Below, one piece after another: positions 7,682 to 17,067 of a stretch of DNA of 17,223 bases. The first letter of the stretch is position 1, and every line of letters begins with the position of its first letter. The position numbers were made by a program, and so were the translations under genes. The notes under the pieces are model-generated. The model ran no database searches. It had not been told where the DNA came from and was given only the letters and a program-made list of their open reading frames with translations. Origin of the DNA: Nitrospira sp. UBA6909 (lineage in GTDB: Bacteria > Nitrospirota > Nitrospiria > Nitrospirales > Nitrospiraceae); the NCBI GenBank assembly GCA_002451055.1, contig DKBD01000064.1, forward strand, positions 5,218 to 22,440, in the 5' to 3' direction.

Positions 7682-10600
7682 ATGGCGAAGCGAACGGAAA
7701 CGAGAAAAGACAATATCGTTCTCGGACGAGTGGCTGACAAGCTTGGTCGGCCCTTGGCCAACCTCATCGTTCAAGCATACGACAGGGACATGCGCAGCGA
7801 GACACTGTTGGGGGAATGCGTCACCGACCAGGACGGGCAGTACAAGATTGCGTGGTCCCAGAGCCAGCTCAAAGGAAGGGAAAAGAAAAGCGGGGACATC
7901 TTCATCAAGGTCGTCACGCCCGAAAAGAACAGCCCACTGTTTGTCTCCGACGTGGACGCGACGCGTTTCAACGCCTCGCCGAGGGAAGAAATCAACGTCA
8001 CCATCGAAAAGGCCTTGGGGCCCGAGGCGGTGGAGTATGACCTGATCGTAAAAGAGGTGGCATATCTCGCTGACCGTGTGGCCATTGCCGACCTGCAGGA
8101 AAGCGAGGAACACAGGGACATTACCTTTCTGTCGAAAGAAGCGGAGATCCCCGCCGAAAAAATCGAGCACGCCGTGGTCGCCCATCGTTTGCAGGACAAG
8201 TCGAAGATCGACGCGGCGTTTTTCTATGCCTTGTTGCGCAAGAACTCTCTGTTGAAAAGCGATCTTGCCAAGCCTTTCCAGGCGAGACTGTCCGTTGATA
8301 TCAATACGGACACCCTGCCGCTGCTGTACGACGTGGCATTGGTCGATGAAACCACCATCCAGAACGACGTCAACGCCGCGGTACAGGAGATGATCGTTTC
8401 CGCCAATGTGCAGCGCGGGGTACGCAAGAATTTGGAGCGACTACGGGCTTACAAGAAACAGGCGGAAGAATTCACCAGAAACGAACGCCCCAAGAAACTG
8501 ATGCGCATCGTCAGCAGGTTCGTGCTGGAAGACAAGATCGGTGAAATGGGCAGGCTCTTCGAGGAAAACAAGGACAACCCGGCCGGTTTTTTCAAGAAGA
8601 TCAACAGCGAATCATTTTTCAAAACAGACGCACAAGCCATGGAAGCCAAGGCAGCGCTGGCCTTGGAAGATCTCTTGGGCTTCGACGAGACTGTCTTGGA
8701 ACGGATACGGACAGCGCATGGCATCACCAAGCCCGAGGAAGTGAGGAAGTTGGCCAAGCTGAACCGGGCCGATTGGAAGAGGGAGTTAGGCACACTGTCC
8801 GTCAAAGGGAAATCCGGAAGACCCTTGGAGCAAGGGCGCACCGATCTGTTGGCTTCCTCCCTGGTTAGAAACATGGAAAGAGCCTACCCTACTGCGGCCT
8901 TCGCCGCGCAGTTGGCGAGGGAGAAGAGGCCGGTTTTGAAGAAGCACAAGGAGATCACCGCCTTCTTGTCTGAGCATGAAGACTTCGACTTGCTGCGCCA
9001 CAACGTTTCCATATATCTGAAAAACAAGGAGCTCACCCGAAAAGAACACCAGGCCATCACGGAAGAACTGAAGTCCGTGCAGCGCGTCTTCAAGCTAGTG
9101 CCGCACTACGGCAAGACCATGGGATTGCGCAAGCTGGGCATCCATTCCTCCCATGCCATCGCCGCTGCTGGAGAAAGCCGGTTTGTCCGTGAGATCGCGC
9201 CTAAGGCGGGCATGACCGCCAAGGAAGCCAGGGAGGTCTTCAAAAGGGCGCAACTGACCGCCACCGCCGCCATGCTTATCGCCGGTGAGCTGCAAGATAC
9301 TCTGCGGGCCAAGGACGTGCCTGCAATGGAAATGAAGACGTTGTCGCTGAAACTGGAGGCGGTAAGCAAAGACTTCCCGAATTTGAAATCGCTGTTCCAG
9401 CTCACCGATTCCTGCACGTGCGAGCACTGCCGCTCGGTTTACAGTCCAGCGGCGTACCTGGTCGAAATCCTACAATTTCTAGACAAACGCAGCGTGACCG
9501 ATCTTTCCACCCTGCCGCCCACCACCGGACACCTCGCCAAGGACGTTCTTTTCGAGCGAAGGCCCGATTTGGGCGACATTGATCTGAGTTGTGAAAATGC
9601 CAATACCCCGGTGCCCTACATCGACCTCGTCTGCGAGTTGCTGGAAGCGGCGATCAGTCCCGATACGGGCGTGGACTTCACGGGAGCGCTTTCGGACGGC
9701 GCCGACCCGTTGAAAGGAACAATCTCCAATGGGCTGCTGACGGCACTGCAGACGGCGGGGTTGCCTGTAACCGATCAGGCAGTGGTTTTAGAGACGGAAT
9801 CTACTACCGGCGCATCGGCGACGCTGCCCCACTATTTACGTGACAAGCAAGCCGTCTGCAAAATCGTCAACACGGGCGGGAACAACTACAAGATATTCCG
9901 GTTGAGGCAGACGCTCTCGCCAGCAGCAGAGTTGGCGGCTGCGCCCGAATACGTGAGTGCCGATGCCTACAACACCTTGAAGGGAGCGAACTACGCATTC
10001 AAGCTCCCCTTCGATTTGGACCACGCCGAAGCCAAGGCATATTTCACCCGCTTTGATATCTCGAGAGCGGAACTCATGCACGCGTTCCAAACGGCGGGAA
10101 TCCCCGCCAATGAAGCCATTGCGGCAGAGATCTTAGGACTGACCGCGACGGAAAGGAATCTGATCACAACCCCCAAGAACAATCTGGTCGATCAACAGAC
10201 CTATTGGAACGCTCCAGCCCAATGGGATACGCCGCCCATCGTGGGGAACGTACTGGACTATATGACGAGGGTCGATCACTTTCTCGACAAGACCGGACTC
10301 GGCTACAAAGACCTGGAACTCCTCTTGGCGCTCAAGTTCATCGACCCGGCGGCGAACCTCTTCATCCGGCATCTTGACCTCGGCTGTGATACCGCACAAA
10401 AGGAAATCGCCAACTGGGACGTGGCCGCACTGGATCGCGTGCACCGGTTCCTGCGCTTACAAAAGAAAACGGGATGGAAACTTGAGGCAGTCGACGAGAT
10501 CGTTTCCCAAGCTAGGTTGGGAAACGGGACCCTGAATGACGCCTGTCTGGCCAAAGGGGCCGAGTTGTTGACGCTGTCGGAAAAGACCGGAATCAAGGTC

Positions 10601-13600
10601 GACGAGCTGGTCGGATTCTACGGGGAAATTCCCCATACCGTTCTGAATGACGATGCCCCCAAGCCCCTCTATCATCAGGTGTTCCTGAACAAGGCCAAGA
10701 ACGGGTTCATCGATCAGGGATTGATGCCCGACAAGGTGGACGGCAGCCAGCTCTTGACCACCTTCAAGACCAGCATCGCGGTGTGCCTGCAAGTCAAAGA
10801 GCGGGACCTAGAAAAGTTGCTGCCGCTGCTCCCCGACGGCGACCTCACCTTTGCCAATTTGAGCGGTTTGTTCGCCGCCTCCCGGTTGATGAAGAAGCTG
10901 AAACTCAGCGCCGAGGACTACGTCCTGCTCTCCGGCCTGACCGGACTCAATGCCTCCGATTCGCCCGCGGACACGTTGGCCCTGGTCGCTGCCGCCGCCG
11001 ACCTGAACAAGTCCCCGCTGAAACTCGCGGACGTCAAGTTCATGCTCGAGCATGAGGCAAGCAATCTCGCCAACCGGGAAATCAAGGACGACCGGATCCA
11101 GCACACGCTGGAGACACTGCAGAAGGAATATCAGAGCAACTTCGCTGCCAATAAGTCCGCCTTCAATGCGAACATGTCGGCCGAAGAGCAGAAGGAAACC
11201 CTGCAGAACGCGCTGTCCCGACTGAGGGACGTCGGCGAAGAAGACGTGAAGGCCTTCGTTAAATTCATCGACAGAGACTGGCCCTCTGCGAACGCCGCCA
11301 AGACCTTGACCGACGCCAAACTCGGCGGCCTATTCCCCACCGGCTCGATCAAGACGAGCATCGACGCTCTGGCGGCCGCACCCGGGCCCGATATCACCGG
11401 GGAGCAGAAGGACTTGGTCCAAGCGTTCCTGGATTCCATAGCCGACTTTCAGCTGCAAGTAGGCAAGCAGACCGTCCTCGAGCAAACCCTCGCTACCACT
11501 TTCAAGACGGACCTGGAACTTGTGAAGGTCGTTTTGAAGCACGCAGTCCTCAAACAACCCGCTCCCGGCACCAGCGTCCTGGCCGACGTCTTGAGAACGG
11601 ACGCGCTCATCGACACCGACATTACCCATGCCGTTCCCCTGTTGCCCGCGATCACCGCCGGGGCGTTTCCCGACCAGTACCGTGCCCTGAGGCTTGCGCA
11701 TAAGCTGTTCCCTTTGGTCGACGCCTTCGAATTGGAAAACCAGGACGTGGAGTGGTTGTTCCAGCACAGCAAGGACCTCGGCTGGTTGGAATGGGACAGC
11801 ATTCCCTATCAAACCGGGCAGACGCCGATTGGCTACTCAACATATGTTGCCTTCACGGAAATCGTCCACCTGCTAAAACAGCTTGCGCCAGTGCTCAACC
11901 CCGCCGACATCGAGCATCCCGTCAGTTTCTTCACGATTGGAGCGATGCTCCTGCCGGGTAGCGGCGCCTCCAGGACCCAATTCCTCGTGGCATTCTCGTT
12001 GCTGACCGGCTACGCCCGTGAAGATGTCGATGCGATCGACGCGCACCTATTCCCGGCGTTCAGTCTCAACAACTATCGGGACGCCCGGACGTGGAAGGCC
12101 ATCAGCGATTGCGCCGAGTTCTTGAGAAGGCTGGGTTCGACCGTCGCCCAGGTGCAGGCGTTTATCCAGCCGGTATTGACAGGCGCCGAGGCCAGACTTC
12201 TGCGCACCGCTCTGAAAGCGAGGTATGACGAAGATACCTGGCTGGGTACGCTCAAAGAAATCATGGATGCCATCCGGCCGCAGAAAAAGCGCGCCCTCGT
12301 CGCCTACTTGCTGGCACAGAACCCTGGGCTGAAGACCGAGAACGACTTATACGACTATTTCCTCGTCGACGTGGAAATGGCGGCTTGCATGCCTTCCTCT
12401 AGGATTGTGCAAGCGCACGGCACCATCCAGCTCTTTGTGCAGCGTTGTCTGATGGGGTTGGAGCCGAACGCGGCGGCTGACATCAACAACGACGTTGGCT
12501 GGGAACATTGGAAATGGATGAAGAACTACCGTGTCTGGGAGGCCAACCGCAAGGTATTCCTCTATCCCGAAAACTGGATCGAAGCCGACCTGAGGGACGA
12601 CAAGTCGTTCCTGTTCAAGGAGCTTGAGAACGAGTTGCAGCAAAACGAGTTGACCGAATTCACTGCGGAAGACGCGTTCATCCGATACCTTGAAAAGCTG
12701 GATAACATCGCGTTCTTGGAGGTGGCGGCGACCTGGTACCAGACCGACATCAAGACCATGCACGTCTTCGCCCGGACCAAGGGCGGCGATCCCGCCATTC
12801 ACTACTACCGAAGGTTCGAAAAAGAGCGCTACTGGACACCCTGGGAAAAGGTGGAATTGGACATCACCGGCGATCACCTGCTGGCCTTTGTACGCAACAA
12901 CCGTTTGTGTCTGGCCTGGCCGGTCTTTAGCGAAGAGCCAGATCCCAACCCCACTTCCACCATCCCCAGCTCCGCCGCGGGGACCGTGGTCAACAACGAC
13001 AAACCCAAGCGGAAGCTGAAGATCCAGCTAGCCATCAGCGAATTCGCCAACAAGAAATGGCAACCCAAGAAGATTTCGAAGGACGGGATACTGACGCCCT
13101 ATTCCTTCTACACGGCTGACGACAACTACTTCACAAGAGACGTGTACAACCTGATGTATTTGGAGCAGGGAGAGCAGGTCTGGATCGTTACGACGTCCAT
13201 GGACGGGGACTACATCAACCTTAAGGGGATATTCAACATCGCAGGATGCAAGGGCTACCCTGAGCTCTCCTTCCAGGGCAGCCAATCCCTCGGCGACTTC
13301 TTCCCAGACTTCAAGGATACGTGGCTGAAAGCACAACGATACAACGAACAGCACGTGATACCGGCCGATGAACTCTCCGTCCGGAACGCGCTGTCATTCT
13401 TCTTGTACTACGATATCCTGCGCAAGACTCCGGGCACGTTCAGGTTGTCATATCCGCATCAGTTCACCTGGATCGACCTGGTGGCCCTGCTCTACGAGTA
13501 TCTGCTGTTGCACGCCTTTGGAGTCAATTCCGTTGCTTTCGACCACCGGCGTTTCCTCAAGATTCCCCTGGGCACGCTACTCCCCTATTTCAAAGAAGAC

Positions 13601-16600
13601 AGCAAGCATGCCTACGCGGTGGTCCCGGGATTCTACAAGACTGTGGTCAGCGACGACGGTAGCGAGGAGACGTTCGTGCAAAGGACCGGTTCCGACGCGA
13701 TGCAACTCATCGAGGACATCATCGCCCTTGCCAAGAAATACATTGCGAAATACGCCGTCAACCCCGACCTCGCCGCGTTGCTCCAGGAACTGGTTGCTGA
13801 CGTCGACTATCAGAACATCATCGCCGAACTTCAGGTGTATGGAACGTTGGCTTACGGTGAACAGTTCAAGAACATGTATCATCCCTTGATTTGCGGCTTG
13901 AGAAAGACCCTCTACAAGGACGGCGTCCCCGCGTTGATGAAAAGGGCAACTCAATTGCAGAAGAACGCAGCGTTCGATTTTCAACTGTACTATGACCCGA
14001 ACGCGGCCGTTGTCCCGAAGACGTACGTGCTGGAAGAGGCTGGGATAAAACACCTGTCGTATCCGGTGGAAGATGTGGATTTCAGCAGCGACGGCTCCTA
14101 CAGCGGATACAACTGGGAGCTGTTTTTCCACGTGCCGTTTCTGGTGGCCACAAGGCTCACCAAAAACCAACGTTTCGAAGAAGCCCTCACCTGGTTCCAC
14201 TACATGTTCAATCCGACCGGCGCCCTAGAGGGCGCTGCGCCAGAAAAATACTGGATGACGAAGCCGTTCTTTCTGACGCACGCCGGCGACTACATCAATC
14301 AACGCATCGACACGCTGCTCTACAAAATCGCCGATCCCAACACGCCGGAACGGAAGGAATTGGAGTTTGCCATCGGCGAATGGAGGACCAAACCGTTCAA
14401 GCCCCACGTTGTTGCCCGGTTCAGGCCAGCCGCCTATCAGAAGGCGCTGCTGATGAAATACATCGACAACCTGGCCGAATGGGGAGACTACCTATTCCGG
14501 CAGGACACCATGGAATCCATCGTCCAAGCCACGCAGATGTACATTCTCGCGGACAAGCTCTTGGGACCAAAACCGAGGACCGTCCCAGCTGCCGTGAAGG
14601 CTCCCTCCGAGACCTACAACCAGATTGAGGCCAAGCTGGACGCCTTCGGCAACGCCTTGATCGACCTGGAAAACGTCCTGCCGGACTTATCGCTGCTGCC
14701 AGAAGGCGGTGCGGAACTGCCCCCGCCTCCCATTACCCTGTCCATGCTGTATTTCTGCATCCCGCAAAACGACAAGATGCTGGAGTATTGGGACCGCATC
14801 GCTGACCGCCTGTTCAAGATCCGTCACTGCCAGAACATTGACGGGGTCGAACGCAGCCTCGCCTTGTTCGCGCCACCTATCGACCCTGGCATGTTGGTTC
14901 GGGCGGCAGCGGCCGGATTGGACATCTCCGCAGTCCTTGCCGGCGTCAACGCGCCCATGCCGTTCTACCGCTTCACTGTGTTCGCGCAAAAAGCGAACGA
15001 ACTGGCGATGGAGGTGAGGTCCTTAGGTCTTTCACTGTTGCAAGCGTTGGAGAAACAAGACGCGGAGGCCATGTCCCTGTTGCGCAGTGAATTGGAACTG
15101 AAGGCGCTCAACTCGATCAAGGACACGAAGCTGCTCTACATCAACGAGGCAAAGGAGCAGATAGAAATATTGAAGAGAGCCAAGTCCACCGTCGAAGAGA
15201 GGAACACGTTCTACTCCGGCATTCAAAAGATCATCGCGAAAGAGCAGTTGAACCTGGACAAGTTGAGCGAGTCGCACGACTACCAAATGGCGGCGCAAAT
15301 CATACAGGCCACAGCTGGCGTTCTGGCGCTGATCCCCGATTTTGCCATCGGCGCCTCCGGATTCGGCGGCAGTCCGCATGCCGCCGCGAAGTGGGGAGGC
15401 ACGTTCCTGGCGCATTCTGCGACTGCGGCATCCGGGGTGCTCAGCGTACTCTCCACGGCGGCCTCCTACGAAGCCAACCGGGCGTCCATACTCGGAGGCT
15501 ACGACCGCCGTTTCGACGACTGGAAACTGCAGGAGCGTGTGGCCAAAAAGGAAATGGCGCAAATTGACCAGCAGATCGTCGCCGCGGAGATCCGAAAGGA
15601 AAGCGCGGAAGCCGATCTGAAGAGCCACGAATTGCAAATCGAGAATTCCAAGAAGAATGCCGATTTCATGCACGGCAAATTCACCAACAAAGAGTTGTAC
15701 GACTGGATGGTCGGGCAGATCAGCGCCGTGTATTTCAAGTCGTACCAGATGGCTCACGATTTCGCCAAGAAGGCGGAACGCTGCTATCGATTCGAACTGG
15801 GCAACGACGATTCGTTCATCTCTTACGGATACTGGGACAGCATGAAGAAGGGGCTGCAGAGCGCGGACAACCTGATCCACGACATCAAGCGCATGCAGAC
15901 GAGCTATCTGGAAAAGAACAAGCGGGAATATGAAATCACCAAACACATCTCCTTAGCACAGCTGGACCCGCTGGCATTGGTCCGACTCAGGGCGACCGGG
16001 GCGACCGATTTCGAGGTGCCGGAGGTCTTGTATGATATGGACCATCCGGGGCACTACTTTAGAAGGGTGAAGTCGGTGGGGATCAGCTTGCCCTGCGTCG
16101 TCGGGCCGTATACCTCGGTGAGCGCCAAGCTTTCATTGGTCAGCAACCGGTACCGCAAGAACACCAATCCCGACAACGGCGCCGCCACCGGATACCTCGA
16201 AGACACCGGTAACGACGAGCGATTTGTCTACAACGTCGGGGCTATCCAGTCGATCGCCGCCAGCAACGCCCAGAATGACAACGGCCTGTTCGAACTGAGC
16301 TTCAAGGACGAGCGGTACCTGCCTTTCGAGGGCTGCGGGGCGATAAGCGCCTGGCGGCTCGAGCTTCCCCAAGAGGTGCGGCAATTCAACTATAACAGCA
16401 TCTCTGACGTGATCTTGCATGTGAAATACACCGCCAGGGAGGGTGGCTCGATGCTGCGGGGCCTGGCGGAAACTTCCTTGAAGGACCGGTTGAATGAAAT
16501 CAAGCAACAGCTCAGCCAAACGGGATTGCACGTTGCCTTAAACCTGAAACAGGACTTGGCAAGCGAATGGCTCCTGCTCAAGAACAATGGAACTGTGAAC

Positions 16601-16876
16601 TTGAAGATCGACAAGTCGAGGTTGCCCTACATGGCCCAGACCATTGATGCGGCCATCGAAGACGTGATGTTTGTGGCCAAGGTCAAGAACAACCCTGCGA
16701 GCTTTACGGTCAACGTCGACGGACTGGCCGTCAACCTCGCCAGGGTCGACGAGTGGAAACTCTGCCGGGGCCTCAATTCGGACATCGAACTGGACACCGC
16801 CTTTGACCTGTCGGTCGCCGTGGGACAACTAGACAACCTTGAAGAATTGATGTTGGTGGTGAAGTACAGCTTCTAG
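7682..16876 (+). CDS. TcA subunit of toxin complex (TcdA/TccA-B-like pore-forming translocase)
   Basis: A 3064-aa TcA protein, the subunit that pentamerises, binds target cells and forms the injection channel. Order: a transthyretin/carboxypeptidase-regulatory-like beta domain (about 11-108); a helical N-terminal extension (about 110-570); the VRP1-type shell starting at the TcA hallmark SVYSPAAYLVEILQFL (585-600), preceded by CTCEHC; a large helical shell; a neuraminidase-like/receptor-binding region beginning near TIQLFVQRCLMGLE (1581-1594) and NWIEADLRDDKS (1631-1642); a helical pore region (about 2450-2740) with a hydrophobic Ala/Gly-rich hairpin at 2537-2606, probably the channel tip, and the signature ELYDWMVGQISAVYF (2671-2685); and the C-terminal TcB-binding domain from about 2760 (DPLALVRLRATG). 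Photorhabdus TcdA1 is about 2516 aa, so this protein is longer, mainly at its N-terminus. No signal peptide is visible, as is usual for Tc proteins. The stop TAG overlaps the left end of a small mobile element. The product ends in VVKYSF, a normal-looking TcA end. Confidence 0.95.
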   Translation: MAKRTETRKDNIVLGRVADKLGRPLANLIVQAYDRDMRSETLLGECVTDQDGQYKIAWSQSQLKGREKKSGDIFIKVVTPEKNSPLFVSDVDATRFNASPREEINVTIEKALGPEAVEYDLIVKEVAYLADRVAIADLQESEEHRDITFLSKEAEIPAEKIEHAVVAHRLQDKSKIDAAFFYALLRKNSLLKSDLAKPFQARLSVDINTDTLPLLYDVALVDETTIQNDVNAAVQEMIVSANVQRGVRKNLERLRAYKKQAEEFTRNERPKKLMRIVSRFVLEDKIGEMGRLFEENKDNPAGFFKKINSESFFKTDAQAMEAKAALALEDLLGFDETVLERIRTAHGITKPEEVRKLAKLNRADWKRELGTLSVKGKSGRPLEQGRTDLLASSLVRNMERAYPTAAFAAQLAREKRPVLKKHKEITAFLSEHEDFDLLRHNVSIYLKNKELTRKEHQAITEELKSVQRVFKLVPHYGKTMGLRKLGIHSSHAIAAAGESRFVREIAPKAGMTAKEAREVFKRAQLTATAAMLIAGELQDTLRAKDVPAMEMKTLSLKLEAVSKDFPNLKSLFQLTDSCTCEHCRSVYSPAAYLVEILQFLDKRSVTDLSTLPPTTGHLAKDVLFERRPDLGDIDLSCENANTPVPYIDLVCELLEAAISPDTGVDFTGALSDGADPLKGTISNGLLTALQTAGLPVTDQAVVLETESTTGASATLPHYLRDKQAVCKIVNTGGNNYKIFRLRQTLSPAAELAAAPEYVSADAYNTLKGANYAFKLPFDLDHAEAKAYFTRFDISRAELMHAFQTAGIPANEAIAAEILGLTATERNLITTPKNNLVDQQTYWNAPAQWDTPPIVGNVLDYMTRVDHFLDKTGLGYKDLELLLALKFIDPAANLFIRHLDLGCDTAQKEIANWDVAALDRVHRFLRLQKKTGWKLEAVDEIVSQARLGNGTLNDACLAKGAELLTLSEKTGIKVDELVGFYGEIPHTVLNDDAPKPLYHQVFLNKAKNGFIDQGLMPDKVDGSQLLTTFKTSIAVCLQVKERDLEKLLPLLPDGDLTFANLSGLFAASRLMKKLKLSAEDYVLLSGLTGLNASDSPADTLALVAAAADLNKSPLKLADVKFMLEHEASNLANREIKDDRIQHTLETLQKEYQSNFAANKSAFNANMSAEEQKETLQNALSRLRDVGEEDVKAFVKFIDRDWPSANAAKTLTDAKLGGLFPTGSIKTSIDALAAAPGPDITGEQKDLVQAFLDSIADFQLQVGKQTVLEQTLATTFKTDLELVKVVLKHAVLKQPAPGTSVLADVLRTDALIDTDITHAVPLLPAITAGAFPDQYRALRLAHKLFPLVDAFELENQDVEWLFQHSKDLGWLEWDSIPYQTGQTPIGYSTYVAFTEIVHLLKQLAPVLNPADIEHPVSFFTIGAMLLPGSGASRTQFLVAFSLLTGYAREDVDAIDAHLFPAFSLNNYRDARTWKAISDCAEFLRRLGSTVAQVQAFIQPVLTGAEARLLRTALKARYDEDTWLGTLKEIMDAIRPQKKRALVAYLLAQNPGLKTENDLYDYFLVDVEMAACMPSSRIVQAHGTIQLFVQRCLMGLEPNAAADINNDVGWEHWKWMKNYRVWEANRKVFLYPENWIEADLRDDKSFLFKELENELQQNELTEFTAEDAFIRYLEKLDNIAFLEVAATWYQTDIKTMHVFARTKGGDPAIHYYRRFEKERYWTPWEKVELDITGDHLLAFVRNNRLCLAWPVFSEEPDPNPTSTIPSSAAGTVVNNDKPKRKLKIQLAISEFANKKWQPKKISKDGILTPYSFYTADDNYFTRDVYNLMYLEQGEQVWIVTTSMDGDYINLKGIFNIAGCKGYPELSFQGSQSLGDFFPDFKDTWLKAQRYNEQHVIPADELSVRNALSFFLYYDILRKTPGTFRLSYPHQFTWIDLVALLYEYLLLHAFGVNSVAFDHRRFLKIPLGTLLPYFKEDSKHAYAVVPGFYKTVVSDDGSEETFVQRTGSDAMQLIEDIIALAKKYIAKYAVNPDLAALLQELVADVDYQNIIAELQVYGTLAYGEQFKNMYHPLICGLRKTLYKDGVPALMKRATQLQKNAAFDFQLYYDPNAAVVPKTYVLEEAGIKHLSYPVEDVDFSSDGSYSGYNWELFFHVPFLVATRLTKNQRFEEALTWFHYMFNPTGALEGAAPEKYWMTKPFFLTHAGDYINQRIDTLLYKIADPNTPERKELEFAIGEWRTKPFKPHVVARFRPAAYQKALLMKYIDNLAEWGDYLFRQDTMESIVQATQMYILADKLLGPKPRTVPAAVKAPSETYNQIEAKLDAFGNALIDLENVLPDLSLLPEGGAELPPPPITLSMLYFCIPQNDKMLEYWDRIADRLFKIRHCQNIDGVERSLALFAPPIDPGMLVRAAAAGLDISAVLAGVNAPMPFYRFTVFAQKANELAMEVRSLGLSLLQALEKQDAEAMSLLRSELELKALNSIKDTKLLYINEAKEQIEILKRAKSTVEERNTFYSGIQKIIAKEQLNLDKLSESHDYQMAAQIIQATAGVLALIPDFAIGASGFGGSPHAAAKWGGTFLAHSATAASGVLSVLSTAASYEANRASILGGYDRRFDDWKLQERVAKKEMAQIDQQIVAAEIRKESAEADLKSHELQIENSKKNADFMHGKFTNKELYDWMVGQISAVYFKSYQMAHDFAKKAERCYRFELGNDDSFISYGYWDSMKKGLQSADNLIHDIKRMQTSYLEKNKREYEITKHISLAQLDPLALVRLRATGATDFEVPEVLYDMDHPGHYFRRVKSVGISLPCVVGPYTSVSAKLSLVSNRYRKNTNPDNGAATGYLEDTGNDERFVYNVGAIQSIAASNAQNDNGLFELSFKDERYLPFEGCGAISAWRLELPQEVRQFNYNSISDVILHVKYTAREGGSMLRGLAETSLKDRLNEIKQQLSQTGLHVALNLKQDLASEWLLLKNNGTVNLKIDKSRLPYMAQTIDAAIEDVMFVAKVKNNPASFTVNVDGLAVNLARVDEWKLCRGLNSDIELDTAFDLSVAVGQLDNLEELMLVVKYSF

Positions 16877-16892
16877 CCCGCATTATTTATGA
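16876..16892 (+). repeat. Left terminal inverted repeat
   Basis: The left 17-bp arm pairs with 17049-17065 with one mismatch. Its first base is the G of the TcA stop codon, and the preceding TA of that codon is the likely target dinucleotide. Confidence 0.75.
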
Positions 16893-17048
16893 CCGTTCGT
16901 CGCGAAATCGCCAAGCCGCGTCGTGAGACCGGCGCGCGGAGTCCGGAGGACCTGAGGCGTACTCGTGCAGTACGTCGAAGGCCTGACGGGCGAGCCCGCC
17001 GGCCGCAGGCTCGTCGGAACAGCGGATTGGCGATTGCAGCAGAAGTGT

Positions 17049-17065
17049 TCATGAATAATGCGGGC
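17049..17065 (-). repeat. Right terminal inverted repeat
   Basis: The right 17-bp arm is the reverse complement of 16876-16892 except for one position (C for T in the inner part). It is followed directly by TA. Confidence 0.75.
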
Positions 17066-17067
17066 TA

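Larger units (their letters stand above)
16876..17065. mobile_element. 190-bp MITE-like element flanked by TA
   Basis: The two ends are imperfect inverted repeats: 17 bp at 16876-16892 and 17049-17065 match with one mismatch (GCCCGCATTAT at the outer end). A second inner block, 16904-16919 against 17022-17037, matches at about 14 of 16 positions. Both outer ends are bordered by TA (16874-16875 and 17066-17067), as expected for a TA target duplication. The interior is GC-rich and palindromic, with a CGTACT/AGTACG hairpin at 16958-16974 and a CGAGCC/GGCTCG hairpin at 16991-17013. No transposase is encoded; the open frame inside is only about 80 codons and has no RBS or protein-like composition. 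It is best read as a non-autonomous element moved by a transposase elsewhere. I have a faint memory of similar GCCCGCATTATTCATGA ends near IS1380-type elements, but the TA flanks would fit Tc1/mariner-IS630 better, so the family is open. The folded element may also act as a transcription terminator. Confidence 0.65.

Noticed and set aside
12419..13100. Active sialidase in TcA
   Set aside because: The neuraminidase-like label in TcA describes a receptor-binding region. I did not see sialidase Asp-box repeats here, so no enzyme activity is claimed.
15032..15946. 304-codon open frame on the - strand
   Set aside because: It is antisense to the TcA pore region and is a composition effect of the coding strand.
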